Assembly: GCA_035626675.1 (NCBI GenBank)
Contig: DASPNH010000220.1
Coordinates: forward strand, 1 to 64,000
Direction: 5' to 3'
From: DASPNH01 sp035626675
GTDB taxonomy: Bacteria > Desulfobacterota > Binatia > UBA1149 > CAITLU01
Length of the DNA: 64,000 bases
Part shown: in pieces, positions 33,381 through 42,941 of the stretch
Position numbering within the stretch: position 1 is the stretch's first letter
How the letters are laid out: each line of letters starts with the position of its first letter
Program-made: the position numbers and the translations under genes
The notes under the pieces: model-generated
What the model was told of the DNA's origin: nothing
Seen by the model: the letters and a program-made list of their open reading frames with translations, nothing else
The model's database searches: none

Positions 33381-34679
33381 TTGAGCTCGTCGCTGCAAAA
33401 GAGCGGCAACAGCCGCGAGCTGACCGTGGTCAGCGTCAGTCACCACACCGCGCCCGTTGCCGTGCGCGAGAAGCTGGCGGCCGCATGCGAGGACGGCGCC
33501 GGGTTCCTCGCGCGCATCACCGAGCTCGAAGGCGTGCAGGAAGCGGTGCTGCTGAGCACGTGCAACCGCATCGAGGTCGTCGCCTGCAGCGACTCCGCGC
33601 AGCACGCCAGCGCCGGCATCAGCCGCCTGCTGCTGCAGGCCGGCGGCATCGCCGACGAGGACAGCCCGCTGGTGGCCACGATGCATGGCCGCGACGCAGC
33701 TCGCCACGTCTTTCGCGTCGCGTCCAGCCTGGATTCGATGGTCGTGGGCGAGCCGCAGATTCTCGGGCAAATGAAGGCGCAGTTCGACGCCGCGGCCACC
33801 GCTGCTGCCGCGGGCCCGGTGCTCTTTCGCGTCTTCAACAAGAGCTTTTCGGTGGCCAAGCGCGTGCGCACCGAGACCGGCATCGCCTCGCGCTCGGTGT
33901 CGGTGGCGGGCGCGGCGGTGGACCTGGCCAGCCACATCTTCGAATCGCTGCAGGGCAGGGTGGTGATGCTGATCGGCGCCGGCGATACCGGCGAGACCGC
34001 GGCGCGGCATTTCCTGGCCGCCGGCATCGGCCAGCTCATGGTCGTCAATCGCACCTTCGAGACGGCGGTGGAGCTGGCGCGCGAGCTGTCGGCCACACCG
34101 CTTCCGCTCGAGCGCTTTCGCTCCTATCTGCCGCTGGCCGATCTGGTGGTCGGCTCGGCCGGCGGAGGCCAGCTGCTGGCCGCCGACGACGTCAAGGCCG
34201 CCCTTCGCGAGCGCCGCGGCAAGCCGGTCTTCTTCATCGACCTTGCCGTGCCGCGCAACTTCCATCCTTCCATCAACGAGCTCGACGGCGCCTATCTCTA
34301 CGACATCGACGAGCTGGTCGCCGTCGCCGACGACAACCTCGGTGAGCGCCGCCGCGAGGCCATTCGCGCCGAAGCGCTGGTCGAGAGCGAGGTCGAGCAG
34401 TTCTGGCAGTGGTTCGAGAAGCTCGACGTAGTGCCGACCATCGTCGAGCTGCGCGAGTACGCCGACACCATCCGGCGCAGCGAGGTCGAGAAGACGCTGG
34501 CCAGGATGAGCTCGCTATCGGAGGCCGATCGCGAGCGCATCCATCAGATGTCGCGCGCCATCGTCAACAAGCTGCTGCACCACCCCACCAGCGTGCTCAA
34601 GGAAGAGGAGTCGGCCACCGAAGAGTCGCGGCTTCTCAGCGCCGTGCGCCGGCTGTTCGGGCTGGAAGAGGGCCGATGA
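33381..34679 (+). CDS. hemA: Glutamyl-tRNA reductase
   Basis: A 432-residue cytoplasmic enzyme making glutamate-1-semialdehyde from glutamyl-tRNA with NADPH, the first step of C5-pathway tetrapyrrole synthesis. The catalytic Cys61 is in LLSTCNRIE, the VGEPQILGQ block follows, and GAGDTGETAARHF is the NADPH-binding motif. A C-terminal dimerisation helix region (RMSSLSEADRERIHQMSRAIVNKLLHHP) completes the usual length. The start is a TTG one base after the previous stop; no other start precedes the conserved SVSHHTAPVAVRE. It overlaps hemC by ATGA. Confidence 0.95.
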   Translation: MSSSLQKSGNSRELTVVSVSHHTAPVAVREKLAAACEDGAGFLARITELEGVQEAVLLSTCNRIEVVACSDSAQHASAGISRLLLQAGGIADEDSPLVATMHGRDAARHVFRVASSLDSMVVGEPQILGQMKAQFDAAATAAAAGPVLFRVFNKSFSVAKRVRTETGIASRSVSVAGAAVDLASHIFESLQGRVVMLIGAGDTGETAARHFLAAGIGQLMVVNRTFETAVELARELSATPLPLERFRSYLPLADLVVGSAGGGQLLAADDVKAALRERRGKPVFFIDLAVPRNFHPSINELDGAYLYDIDELVAVADDNLGERRREAIRAEALVESEVEQFWQWFEKLDVVPTIVELREYADTIRRSEVEKTLARMSSLSEADRERIHQMSRAIVNKLLHHPTSVLKEEESATEESRLLSAVRRLFGLEEGR

Positions 34680-35602
34680 AGCTGCGGGTGGGAACGCGCC
34701 GCAGCCCGCTGGCGCTGGCGCAGACCGGCCAGACCATGCGCGCGCTGGCAGTGCACGACCCGTCGCTCGAGTACGAGCTGGTCGAGGTCGTCACCAGCGG
34801 CGACCGCATCCAGGACCGCCCGCTTCGCGACGCGGGCGGCAAGGGGCTGTTCCTCAAGGAGCTCGACGAGGCGCTACTGGCTGGCCGCATCCATTGCGCC
34901 GTGCACTCGCTCAAAGACATTCCCTCCGAGCTCGCGCCGGGCACCAGCATCGCCGCCGTCCTGGAGCGAGCCGATCCGCGCGACGTCCTGGTCACTGCCG
35001 ACGGGCGCGGTCTGGACCAGCTGCCCGCCGACGTCATCGTCGGCACCACCAGCCTGCGACGCGCATGTCAGCTGCTGGCGCGGCATCCGAAGGCGCGCAT
35101 CAGGATGCTGCGCGGCAACGTCGAGACGCGCGTGCGCAAGCTGCTGGCCGGCGATTGCGCCGCCACGTTTCTTGCGGCCGCAGGCCTTGCGCGGCTCGGG
35201 CTGAGCCTGTCGCCGGCGCACGGCAGCGTCCTGGATCCCTCCGTGTTCGTCCCCGCGCCCGGCCAGGGCGCCATCGCCATCACCATTCGCGAGGACGACG
35301 TGGAGACGGCACGCGCGCTGGCAGCCCTCGATCACGCCCACTCGCGTGCAGCCATCGAGGCCGAGCGCGCTTTTGCGCGCGTCTTCGGCGGCGGCTGCCA
35401 TCTGCCACTGGCCGCTTTCGCCGAAGTGGCCGGCGAGCGCATCAACGTAACCGGAATGCTGTCTTCTCCCGACGGACAGCGCGTGCTTCGCGAGCAGGGC
35501 AGCGGACGCATCGAGGACGCGGCCGCTGTCGGCGAGGCACTCGCGCGCGGATTCTACGGCCGCGGCGCGGCCGACATCATCGCAGCGGCAGAGCCCGTGT
35601 GA
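34676..35602 (+). CDS. hemC: Hydroxymethylbilane synthase (porphobilinogen deaminase)
   Basis: A 308-residue cytoplasmic enzyme that joins four porphobilinogens into hydroxymethylbilane. RVGTRRSPLALAQT opens the protein, VHSLKDIP holds the catalytic Asp81, RRACQLL and RGNVETRVRKL give substrate-binding Arg residues, and Cys241 in FGGGCHLPLAAF carries the dipyrromethane cofactor. The ATG overlaps hemA (ATGA) and the stop overlaps the next gene (GTGA), so these genes are tightly coupled. Confidence 0.95.
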   Translation: MKLRVGTRRSPLALAQTGQTMRALAVHDPSLEYELVEVVTSGDRIQDRPLRDAGGKGLFLKELDEALLAGRIHCAVHSLKDIPSELAPGTSIAAVLERADPRDVLVTADGRGLDQLPADVIVGTTSLRRACQLLARHPKARIRMLRGNVETRVRKLLAGDCAATFLAAAGLARLGLSLSPAHGSVLDPSVFVPAPGQGAIAITIREDDVETARALAALDHAHSRAAIEAERAFARVFGGGCHLPLAAFAEVAGERINVTGMLSSPDGQRVLREQGSGRIEDAAAVGEALARGFYGRGAADIIAAAEPV

Positions 35603-37101
35603 GCGGCCGCGTCTATCTGGTCGGTGCAGGCCCGGGTGATCCGGGGCTGCTGACGCTTCGAGGTCGTGAGGTTCTCGAGCGCGCCGACGTCGTGCTCTAC
35701 GACGCGCTGGCCAACGCGCGCCTGCTCGAGCACGCGCCGGCATCGGCCGAGCGGATCCTGGTCGGCAAGCGTCACGGCAGAACCAGCGTGGCGCAGGAAG
35801 AGATCGAGACGATCCTGGTGTCGCGGGCGCTTGCCGGAAAGATCGTCGTGCGACTGAAAGGCGGCGATCCCTACGTCTTCGGCCGCGGCGGCGAGGAGGC
35901 GCAGGCCTGCCGCGCCGCCGGCGTCGAGTTCGAGATCGTTCCCGGTGTCACTTCGGCCATCGCGGTGCCGGCCTATGCGGGGATCCCTCTGACCCATCGC
36001 GAGCATTCCTCTGCGGTCACGTTCCTGACCGGACAGCCGGGCACCTCGCGTCCCGAGTTCGAGCACGACTGGACGATGCTGGCGCGCGCGGGCGGAACGC
36101 TCGTCTTTCTCATGGCGATGACGCGCATCGAGGAGATCGCGCAGCGTCTGATGAGTGCCGGCATGGCTGCCACGACGCCGGTGGCGGCGGTGCGCTGGGG
36201 CACTCTGCCGCGGCAGCAGAGCGTGCGCGCCACGCTCGCCGACATCGGGGCCAAGGCCGGCGAGGACCTGAAGCGCCCGCCGGTCGTGTTCGTGGTCGGC
36301 GAGGTCGCCGCGCTGGCCGACGAGCTGTCATGGTACGAGCGCCTGCCGCTGTTCGGCCGCCGCATCGTCGTCACTCGCGCGCGCGCGCAGGCCGGCGGTC
36401 TGGCCTCGCTGCTGGAGCGCGCGGGCGCCTGGGTGATCGAGTATCCGACCATCGAGATTGCCGAGCTGCCCATCGCCGCGAACGTCTTCGATTCGCTCGG
36501 CAGCTACGATCACCTCGTGCTGACCAGCACCAACGGCGTCGCGTCCTTCTTCGGCCAGATGCAGCGCGCGCGCCGCGACGTGCGCGAGCTTGCCGGCGTC
36601 TCCATCGCCGCCATCGGTCCGGCAACCGCGGCCGCCATCGAGGCGCGCGGACTGCGCGTGGCCGCCCAGCCCGGCGAGTATCGTGCCGAGGCGCTGCTCG
36701 AAACGCTCGGCGACGTCGCCGGCAAGCGCATCCTGCTGGCGCGCGCCGAGGTGTCGCGAGAGATTCTTCCCGACCAGCTGCGTGCGCGCGGTGCCAGCGT
36801 CGACGTGGTGCCGGTCTACCACACGCGCATGCCTGCCGATGCCGATGCGCCGGACCGGCTCGGCACCTTCGACATGATCACGTTCACCAGCTCGAGCACC
36901 GTCCGCAATTTCTCGCAGCTTTGCCAGGGCAGGATCGACGACGTCATCGGAACGGCGGCGGTTGCCGCCATCGGTCCCGTCACCGCCGAGACCGCCGCGC
37001 AGCTCGGACTGACCGTCCACGTCATGCCCGGGGACTACACGATCGAAGCGCTTGCACGCGAGATCGAGTCGCACTTCATCCAGGAAAAACCGGCCGCGTA
37101 A
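35599..37101 (+). CDS. cobA-hemD: Fused uroporphyrinogen-III C-methyltransferase / uroporphyrinogen-III synthase
   Basis: A 500-residue bifunctional protein. Residues 1-245 are a CobA/SUMT domain (VYLVGAGPGDPGLLTLRG, VVRLKGGDPYVFGRGGEE, PGVTSAIAVPAYAGIPLTHR), which methylates uroporphyrinogen-III to precorrin-2. Residues 250-490 are a HemD domain (RRIVVTRARAQAGGLASLL, LTSTNGVASFF, TFTSSSTVRNF) that closes hydroxymethylbilane to uroporphyrinogen-III. The fusion lets the branch to siroheme or cobalamin start from the same polypeptide that makes the substrate. GTG 35599 is chosen from the GTGA overlap with hemC. Confidence 0.95.
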   Translation: MSGRVYLVGAGPGDPGLLTLRGREVLERADVVLYDALANARLLEHAPASAERILVGKRHGRTSVAQEEIETILVSRALAGKIVVRLKGGDPYVFGRGGEEAQACRAAGVEFEIVPGVTSAIAVPAYAGIPLTHREHSSAVTFLTGQPGTSRPEFEHDWTMLARAGGTLVFLMAMTRIEEIAQRLMSAGMAATTPVAAVRWGTLPRQQSVRATLADIGAKAGEDLKRPPVVFVVGEVAALADELSWYERLPLFGRRIVVTRARAQAGGLASLLERAGAWVIEYPTIEIAELPIAANVFDSLGSYDHLVLTSTNGVASFFGQMQRARRDVRELAGVSIAAIGPATAAAIEARGLRVAAQPGEYRAEALLETLGDVAGKRILLARAEVSREILPDQLRARGASVDVVPVYHTRMPADADAPDRLGTFDMITFTSSSTVRNFSQLCQGRIDDVIGTAAVAAIGPVTAETAAQLGLTVHVMPGDYTIEALAREIESHFIQEKPAA

Positions 37102-37168
37102 GGCTTGCAGTCGGCGGCTGCGCGCCTGGCCCGATGGACCTTCCGACGCCCCCTGCTAGCATCGCCGC

Positions 37169-38137
37169 GTGGCCTTCCCCGATCAGCGTCCTCGCCGCCT
37201 GCGTCGCAACGAGACCATCCGGCGGCTGGTTCGCGAGACGCGGCTGTCGCGCGATGACCTGGTTCTGCCGCTCTTCGTGGTGCCAGGCTCCGGCGTCGAG
37301 AAGGAGATCGGCTCGATGCCGGGCGTCTTCCAGCAGTCGGTGGACCGCGCCACCGACACGGCAGTCAAGGCGCGCGATCTCGGCATTCCCGCCGTGCTGC
37401 TGTTCGGCATTCCCGAGCGCAAGGACGCGGTCGGCACCGACGCCGCACGCGCCGACGGACCCGTGCAGAGCCTGGTGCGCTCGATCAAGAAGGCCGCGCC
37501 CGACCTGATGGTCATCACCGACGTCTGCCTGTGCGAGTACACCGATCACGGTCACTGCGGCGTTCTCGAAGGCCAGGAAGTCGCCAACGATCCGACCCTG
37601 GAGGTGCTGGCGCGGGAAGCGCTCTCGCATGCGCAGGCCGGCGCCGACATCGTCGCGCCTTCGGACATGATGGACGGACGCGTCGGCCGCATCCGCTTCG
37701 TGCTCGACGAGGAAGGCTTCGAGAGCGTGCCCATCCTGTCGTACGCGGCCAAATACTGCTCGGGGTTCTACGGTCCGTTCCGGGAGGCCGCCGAATCGGC
37801 TCCGCAGTTCGGTGACCGCCGCGCCTATCAGATGGATCCCGGCAACGCCTCCGAGGCAATGCGCGAGATCGCCATGGACCTGGACGAAGGCGCCGACATG
37901 ATCATGGTCAAGCCGGCGCTGCCCTACCTCGACATCGTTCGCCGCGCCAGGGACACCTTCGACTGTCCCATCGCCGCCTACCAGGTCAGCGGCGAGTACG
38001 CGATGATCAAGGCGGCTGCGCGTGCGGGATGGCTCGACGAGCAGCGCGTCGTCGACGAGACCCTGCTTTCGATCCGGCGCGCCGGCGCCGACTTCATCAT
38101 CACCTATTTCGCGCTGTCGGTTGCGGGGCGCCTCTAG
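37169..38137 (+). CDS. hemB: Delta-aminolevulinic acid dehydratase (porphobilinogen synthase)
   Basis: A 322-residue cytoplasmic enzyme condensing two aminolevulinates into porphobilinogen. The zinc-type cysteine cluster DVCLCEYTDHGHCG supplies Cys120, Cys122 and Cys130. The Schiff-base lysine blocks are SYAAKYCSGFYGPFREA and MVKPALPYLD, and YQVSGEYAMIKAAA ends the active site. The start is a GTG 67 bases after cobA-hemD. The enzyme acts before HemC in the pathway although it lies after it in the operon. hemL, hemE and later haem genes are not in the window. Confidence 0.95.
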   Translation: MAFPDQRPRRLRRNETIRRLVRETRLSRDDLVLPLFVVPGSGVEKEIGSMPGVFQQSVDRATDTAVKARDLGIPAVLLFGIPERKDAVGTDAARADGPVQSLVRSIKKAAPDLMVITDVCLCEYTDHGHCGVLEGQEVANDPTLEVLAREALSHAQAGADIVAPSDMMDGRVGRIRFVLDEEGFESVPILSYAAKYCSGFYGPFREAAESAPQFGDRRAYQMDPGNASEAMREIAMDLDEGADMIMVKPALPYLDIVRRARDTFDCPIAAYQVSGEYAMIKAAARAGWLDEQRVVDETLLSIRRAGADFIITYFALSVAGRL

Positions 38138-38144
38138 CACAGCC

Positions 38145-39593
38145 ATGCGCCGCTTCCTGGCCATCCTTCTGGCTGCGACCCTGGCCGCGCCTCCGGCGAT
38201 GGTGTTGCCTGCTCTGGCCTCGGTGGCCGAGGAGAAGAAGCTCGGCACCGAGTTCATGGCCCAGGCCCTGCCGCACCTTCCGCTCATCCACGACTACGAA
38301 GTGGTCAGCTTCGTTCGCGGCATGGGCAACAAGATGGTGAAGACGCTGGGGCCTCAGCCATTCGAGTTCGAGTTCTTCGTCATCCGCGAGAACAGCATCA
38401 ACGCCTTCGCCGTGCCCGGAGGCAAGATCTTCGTGCACGCGGGCCTGATCGCGCGCGCCGAAAGCGAGGACGAGCTGGCGGGCGTGATGGGGCACGAGAT
38501 CGGTCACGCGCACGCGCATCACATGGTGCGGCAGCAGCAAAAGGGCGCCGCTGCCGGCTACGCCTCGCTGCTCGGCATCCTGCTCGGCATCGTCAATCCG
38601 GTGCTGGCCGCCGGTGCCCTTGCCGCAGGCCAGGCCGCGCAGCTCAAGTACCAGCGCGACTTCGAGCGCGAGGCCGACTTCCTCGGCATCGAATACGCGC
38701 GCAAGGCCGGCTACGAGCCCATCGCGCTGACGCACCTGCTGCGCAAGGTCTACGCGGAGCAGCAGCTGAACCCGACGCTGATCCCTCCCTATTTCCAGTC
38801 GCATCCGCTCTCGGGCGAGCGCCTGACCAATCTGGAGGCGGTGCTCGGCAAGAAGGAATACTCCTCCGGCAAGATCGAGCTCACGCACCGCATGCGGCGG
38901 GCGCAGGCGATCGCGCGCGGCTATGCGCAGACTCGCGAGCAGGCCATTCCCGATTACGAACGTGCGCTGGCGACGGCATCGCCGCAGGAGCGTCCGGTCG
39001 CGCTCGAGCTGCTCGGCGTCCTCATGACCGCCGGCGAGGACTGGGGAATGGCCGAGAAGTATCTGACCGAGGCCGAAGCGGCCGGGCGCAACGTCGATCG
39101 CGAGATGGGCCGCGTTGCGCTGCGCAGCGGGCGTCTGGCCGAGGCCAAGACGCGCCTGGAGCGCGCGCACAAGAAGGACCCGGCAGACTGGGACGTGCTC
39201 TCGGAGCTGGGCACGATCGACTATCAGGAAGGGCGCATGAAGGAGGCGGTGGCGCGGCTGCAGGCCTCGGTCGACGCCGAGGCGTACCGGCCTGACGTGC
39301 TGCAGACGCTGGCACGTGCGCTCGGCAAGACCGGCAAGGAAGGAGCGGGCTTCTACTGGTTTGCGCGCACGGCCGAGATCCAGGGACAGCTTCCGCAGGC
39401 GATGGTCTACTACCGCCGCGCGATGGACGCGCTGCCGGCCGGCGACCCTCTGCGCGAGAAGATCGTCAAGCGCGGCAAGGAACTCGGCGACGAGATCCGG
39501 GAAGAACGCGAGGAGCGCCGCCGGGAAGGATCGCTCGAGCCCGAGCCCGGAGTGCCTCCCTCGCAGCGCCGCATGCCTGCGGGAGGTCGCTAG
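38145..39593 (+). CDS. M48 family metalloprotease with TPR domain (BepA-like)
   Basis: A 482-residue periplasmic zinc protease. A signal peptide ends near PALAS. The zinc motif HEIGH lies at residues 117-121 and the third ligand is Glu177 in FEREAD; the AFAVPGGKIFVHAGLI segment precedes the active site. From residue 270 onward helical repeats of TPR type follow (RAQAIARGYAQ, AEKYLTEAEAAGRN, DWDVLSELGTIDYQEGR), ending in a charged tail. The layout matches BepA/YfgC proteases that check outer-membrane protein assembly. It sits seven bases after hemB and overlaps hisC by one base. Confidence 0.85.
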   Translation: MRRFLAILLAATLAAPPAMVLPALASVAEEKKLGTEFMAQALPHLPLIHDYEVVSFVRGMGNKMVKTLGPQPFEFEFFVIRENSINAFAVPGGKIFVHAGLIARAESEDELAGVMGHEIGHAHAHHMVRQQQKGAAAGYASLLGILLGIVNPVLAAGALAAGQAAQLKYQRDFEREADFLGIEYARKAGYEPIALTHLLRKVYAEQQLNPTLIPPYFQSHPLSGERLTNLEAVLGKKEYSSGKIELTHRMRRAQAIARGYAQTREQAIPDYERALATASPQERPVALELLGVLMTAGEDWGMAEKYLTEAEAAGRNVDREMGRVALRSGRLAEAKTRLERAHKKDPADWDVLSELGTIDYQEGRMKEAVARLQASVDAEAYRPDVLQTLARALGKTGKEGAGFYWFARTAEIQGQLPQAMVYYRRAMDALPAGDPLREKIVKRGKELGDEIREEREERRREGSLEPEPGVPPSQRRMPAGGR

Positions 39594-40642
39594 TGTCAGT
39601 GCGAGGCAAGCAGCTGGTTTCGGCCAGGACGGCCGCGATGCAAGGCTACGTTCCGGGCGAGCAGCCCTCGGACGCTCGCCTGATCAAGCTCAACACCAAT
39701 GAGAATCCGTACGCGTGCTCGCCGCTGGTGGCCGAGGCCATCGAGGCCGAGGCCAGGCGCCTGCATCTGTATCCGTCGCCGTGTGCCGATGCGCTGCGAG
39801 CCAAGGCCGCGCAGATCTACGACGTGCGCGAGGGCCAGATCCTGGTCGGCAACGGGTCGGATGAGCTGCTGTCGATCCTGGTACGCGCGTGCACGCAGCC
39901 CGGCGACGTCGTCGCCTATCCGGTGCCGACCTATTCGCTGTACCGCACGCTGGCCGAAGCCGCCGGCGCCCGCGCCGTCGAGCTGCCATGGCAGGACGAT
40001 GCGATTCCGCCGGGGCTCGCCGACGTCGATGCGCGCGTGATCTTCCTGTGCTCGCCCAACTCACCCACGGGCCTCGCGCTTCCGCTCGAGGAAATCGCCG
40101 CCTTCGCGCGCAGGGCGGCCTGCGTCGTGGTCGTGGACGAAGCCTACGCGGATTTCGGCACGACCACCGCGCTCTCGATCCTGGACGATCATCCGAACAT
40201 GATGGTCCTGCGCACGTTCTCCAAATCCTTCTCCCTGGCCGGGCTGCGGCTCGGGCTCGGCTTCGCCGGCGAAGAACTGGTGGCCGAGCTCGTCAAGATC
40301 AAGGACTCCTACAACGTCTCGCGGCTTGCCATCGCCGCCGGTGTCGCAGCTCTGGAGGATCATGCCTGGATGCGCAGCAACGTCGCACGCGTGCGCGCAA
40401 CCAGGGCTCGCGTGACTGCGCGCCTTCGCAGCGCCGGTTTTGACGTGCGCGACTCCAGCGCCAACTTCCTGTGGGTCGACTGCCAGGACCATGGCGGCGG
40501 CAAGGCGGTCTACGACCGGCTGCGCCAGGCCGGAGTGCTGGTGCGGTACTTCGATCAGGAAGGTCTGCGCGGCGGTGTGCGCATCACGATCGGAACCGAC
40601 GACCAGATGGACCGCGCCCTGGCCGTGCTCGGCGCAGCATGA
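39593..40642 (+). CDS. hisC: Histidinol-phosphate aminotransferase
   Basis: A 349-residue PLP enzyme of aminotransferase class I/II that converts imidazole-acetol phosphate and glutamate to histidinol phosphate. Family blocks are KLNTNENPYACSP, VGNGSDELL, CSPNSPTG, VVDEAYADF and the lysine site RTFSKSFSLAGLRLG with Lys211 binding the cofactor. The GTG start shares its first base with the stop of the protease gene. Its presence at the end of a haem operon is unusual; a related aromatic aminotransferase function cannot be excluded. Confidence 0.85.
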   Translation: MSVRGKQLVSARTAAMQGYVPGEQPSDARLIKLNTNENPYACSPLVAEAIEAEARRLHLYPSPCADALRAKAAQIYDVREGQILVGNGSDELLSILVRACTQPGDVVAYPVPTYSLYRTLAEAAGARAVELPWQDDAIPPGLADVDARVIFLCSPNSPTGLALPLEEIAAFARRAACVVVVDEAYADFGTTTALSILDDHPNMMVLRTFSKSFSLAGLRLGLGFAGEELVAELVKIKDSYNVSRLAIAAGVAALEDHAWMRSNVARVRATRARVTARLRSAGFDVRDSSANFLWVDCQDHGGGKAVYDRLRQAGVLVRYFDQEGLRGGVRITIGTDDQMDRALAVLGAA

Positions 40643-40686
40643 GCGCGCCTGCGCGGCATCGCCTTCCCCAAAAGCACTGACACGCG

Positions 40687-42924
40687 ATGTCGGGCATGAC
40701 GAGCATCCTCTCGCGCTCCCTTGCGCTCGCGTGCCTGCTCGCCGCCACTGCCGCTTGCGAGCCCGAGACGGCATGGAGCCAGCCGTCCGTTGCCGACGAT
40801 ACCGGTGCTTCGGTAGCAGGCGAGCACGCCGAGCCGGAAGCCGAGGAGGCCCTTGTCGGCGGCGACGAACAGTCGGTCGAGATCTCGCCGATCGTCATCG
40901 AAGGCCGCGCCGAGAAGCAGATCGGCGTTGCCGGCTCGGCGTCCGAAGGTGCGGTCGGCCAGGAAGAGCTGGGCTCGCGGCCGGCGCTGCGCACGGCCGA
41001 GGTGCTGGAGGTCATTCCCGGGTTCGTCGCCACCCAACACAGCGGCAGCGGCAAGGCCAATCAGTACTTCGTGCGCGGCTTCAATCTGGACCACGGCTCG
41101 GACTTCTCGGCGCGGGTCAACGGGGTTCCCGTCAACCTTCCCACGCATGCGCACGGGCAGGGCTATCTCGACCTGAACTTCGTCATCCCCGAGCTGGTGC
41201 GCGTGGTGCGCTTTCGCAAGGGGCCATACTTCGCCGAGGCCGGCGATTTCTCCTCGGCCGGCGCAGCCGACATCGAGATGTTCGAAGAGCTGGCGCGCGG
41301 AATCTTCGAGACCGGCGTCGGCGAGGACGGTTTCGCGCGCTTGCTGCTGGCGGACTCCTACGAGATCGCCGGTGGCGATCTGCTGCTCGGCGGCGAGGTG
41401 CAGGCCTACGACGGGCCGTGGAAGCGCGACGAGAATCTGGCCAGGTACAACGCGCTGATGCGTTACACGTATCGCGACGGCAACCGAGGGGCGCGCCTCG
41501 ATGCGGCGGCGTACCGGGCTTCCTGGGACGCCACCGATCAGGTTCCGCTGCGCGCGGTTCGTGACGGACGCCTCTCGCGGCTCGGCCTGGTCGATCCGAC
41601 CGACGGCGGCAATACCGAGCGCTATACCTTGTCGGGATCGATGTGGCGCGACGGCGCGCGCTCGCGCACCCACGCGCAGGTCTACGGCGTCTATTACGCC
41701 CTGGACCTGTTCTCGAACTTCACCTACTTCCTCGAGGATCAGGACCTGGGCGACCAGTTCCACCAGCGCGACCGGCGCGGAATCTTCGGCGGCGAGCTGC
41801 GTCACGACCGCTTCGGCGACTTGTGGTCGCTGACGCACGAGACGTCGGTCGGCCTAACGCTGCGCCACGACCACATTCCAACCGTCGCGCTGGCCAGGAC
41901 CACGCGGCGCGACCACGTCGAGGGAATCCGCGAGGACGACGTAGACGAGACCGCGCTGGGGCTGTGGGCACACACCACCATCTCGCTGACGCCGTGGCTG
42001 CGCGCCCTGCTCGGTCTGCGCGGTGACGGTTATCGTTTCGGCGTCGATGCCGGCCTGCGCGACAATGCGGGCGAGGAGATCGACGGCATGATCTCTCCCA
42101 AGGCGGGCCTCGTGCTGGGACCGTGGAAGGGAGTGGAGCTCTACGGCAACGCCGGCATGGGCTTTCACAGCAACGACGCGCGCGGGACGACGATCCGCGT
42201 CGACCCGGTCGTGGCAGGCTGTCTGGACGAGGATGGCGATCCCGTCAGCGACTACGCGCCTGGCGACTGTTTCGACGCCGACGGCAACCGCGTGCGACAA
42301 GTCGATCCACTGGTGCGCTCGCGCGGCGCCGAGCTCGGCGTGCGAAGCGAGACGCTACCGGGCCTCTTCACGTCCCTGTCGCTGTGGTGGCTCGAGCTCG
42401 ATTCCGAGCTCGTCTTCGTCGGCGATGCCGGCAATACCGAAGCCGGGCTGCCCAGCAGGCGCCTCGGTCTGGAGTGGGCGAACTTCTATCGGCCGATCGA
42501 ATCCCTGTCGCTGGATCTGGACGTCTCCTACACCGATGCCGAGTTCACATCGGTCGGCTCGCGTGCCAGCGAGATTCCCGGCGCGATCCCGCTGGTGATC
42601 GCTGCCGGCATCCACGGCGACATCTGGCGCGGCCTGTTCGCGGGCCTTCGCCTGCGTTACCTCGGTGAGTATCCGCTCATCGAGGACGACAGCCAGCGCT
42701 CCGGGCCGACCACGCTCGTCAACCTGCGCGCCGGTTATCGCAGCGCCGATCGCAGCTGGTCGCTGGCCGTGGACGTGCTGAATCTGTTCGACTCCAGGGA
42801 CCGCGACATCGCCTACTTCTACGCCTCACGCCTGCCCGGTGAGCCGGACGAGGGAGTCCAAGACATCCACTTCCATCCCGTCGAGCCGCGCACCGTGCGC
42901 GTCTGGCTGCGCTTCCCGTTCTGA
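40687..42924 (+). CDS. TonB-dependent outer-membrane receptor
   Basis: A 745-residue receptor. A signal sequence precedes a possible TonB box (EISPIVIEG, about residue 70). The plug domain carries LRTAEVLEVIPGFVATQHSG, YFVRGFNLDHG, NGVPVNLPTHAHGQGY and LVRVVRFRKGPY. The barrel fills the rest and ends in Phe, as outer-membrane barrels do. The His-containing PTHAHGQGY segment occurs in a receptor subgroup of unsettled substrate. It is 44 bases after hisC, so could be on the same transcript, but its function fits better with the metal-motif genes that follow (43124-50256). Substrate unknown; a metal or metallophore is inference. Confidence 0.85.
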   Translation: MSGMTSILSRSLALACLLAATAACEPETAWSQPSVADDTGASVAGEHAEPEAEEALVGGDEQSVEISPIVIEGRAEKQIGVAGSASEGAVGQEELGSRPALRTAEVLEVIPGFVATQHSGSGKANQYFVRGFNLDHGSDFSARVNGVPVNLPTHAHGQGYLDLNFVIPELVRVVRFRKGPYFAEAGDFSSAGAADIEMFEELARGIFETGVGEDGFARLLLADSYEIAGGDLLLGGEVQAYDGPWKRDENLARYNALMRYTYRDGNRGARLDAAAYRASWDATDQVPLRAVRDGRLSRLGLVDPTDGGNTERYTLSGSMWRDGARSRTHAQVYGVYYALDLFSNFTYFLEDQDLGDQFHQRDRRGIFGGELRHDRFGDLWSLTHETSVGLTLRHDHIPTVALARTTRRDHVEGIREDDVDETALGLWAHTTISLTPWLRALLGLRGDGYRFGVDAGLRDNAGEEIDGMISPKAGLVLGPWKGVELYGNAGMGFHSNDARGTTIRVDPVVAGCLDEDGDPVSDYAPGDCFDADGNRVRQVDPLVRSRGAELGVRSETLPGLFTSLSLWWLELDSELVFVGDAGNTEAGLPSRRLGLEWANFYRPIESLSLDLDVSYTDAEFTSVGSRASEIPGAIPLVIAAGIHGDIWRGLFAGLRLRYLGEYPLIEDDSQRSGPTTLVNLRAGYRSADRSWSLAVDVLNLFDSRDRDIAYFYASRLPGEPDEGVQDIHFHPVEPRTVRVWLRFPF

Positions 42925-42941
42925 GGCGGCGCCGAACCGTC

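Noticed and set aside
37169..38137. Possibility that the hemB-like gene is a magnesium-only form
   Set aside because: The zinc-type triple Cys cluster DVCLCEYTDHGHC is present.
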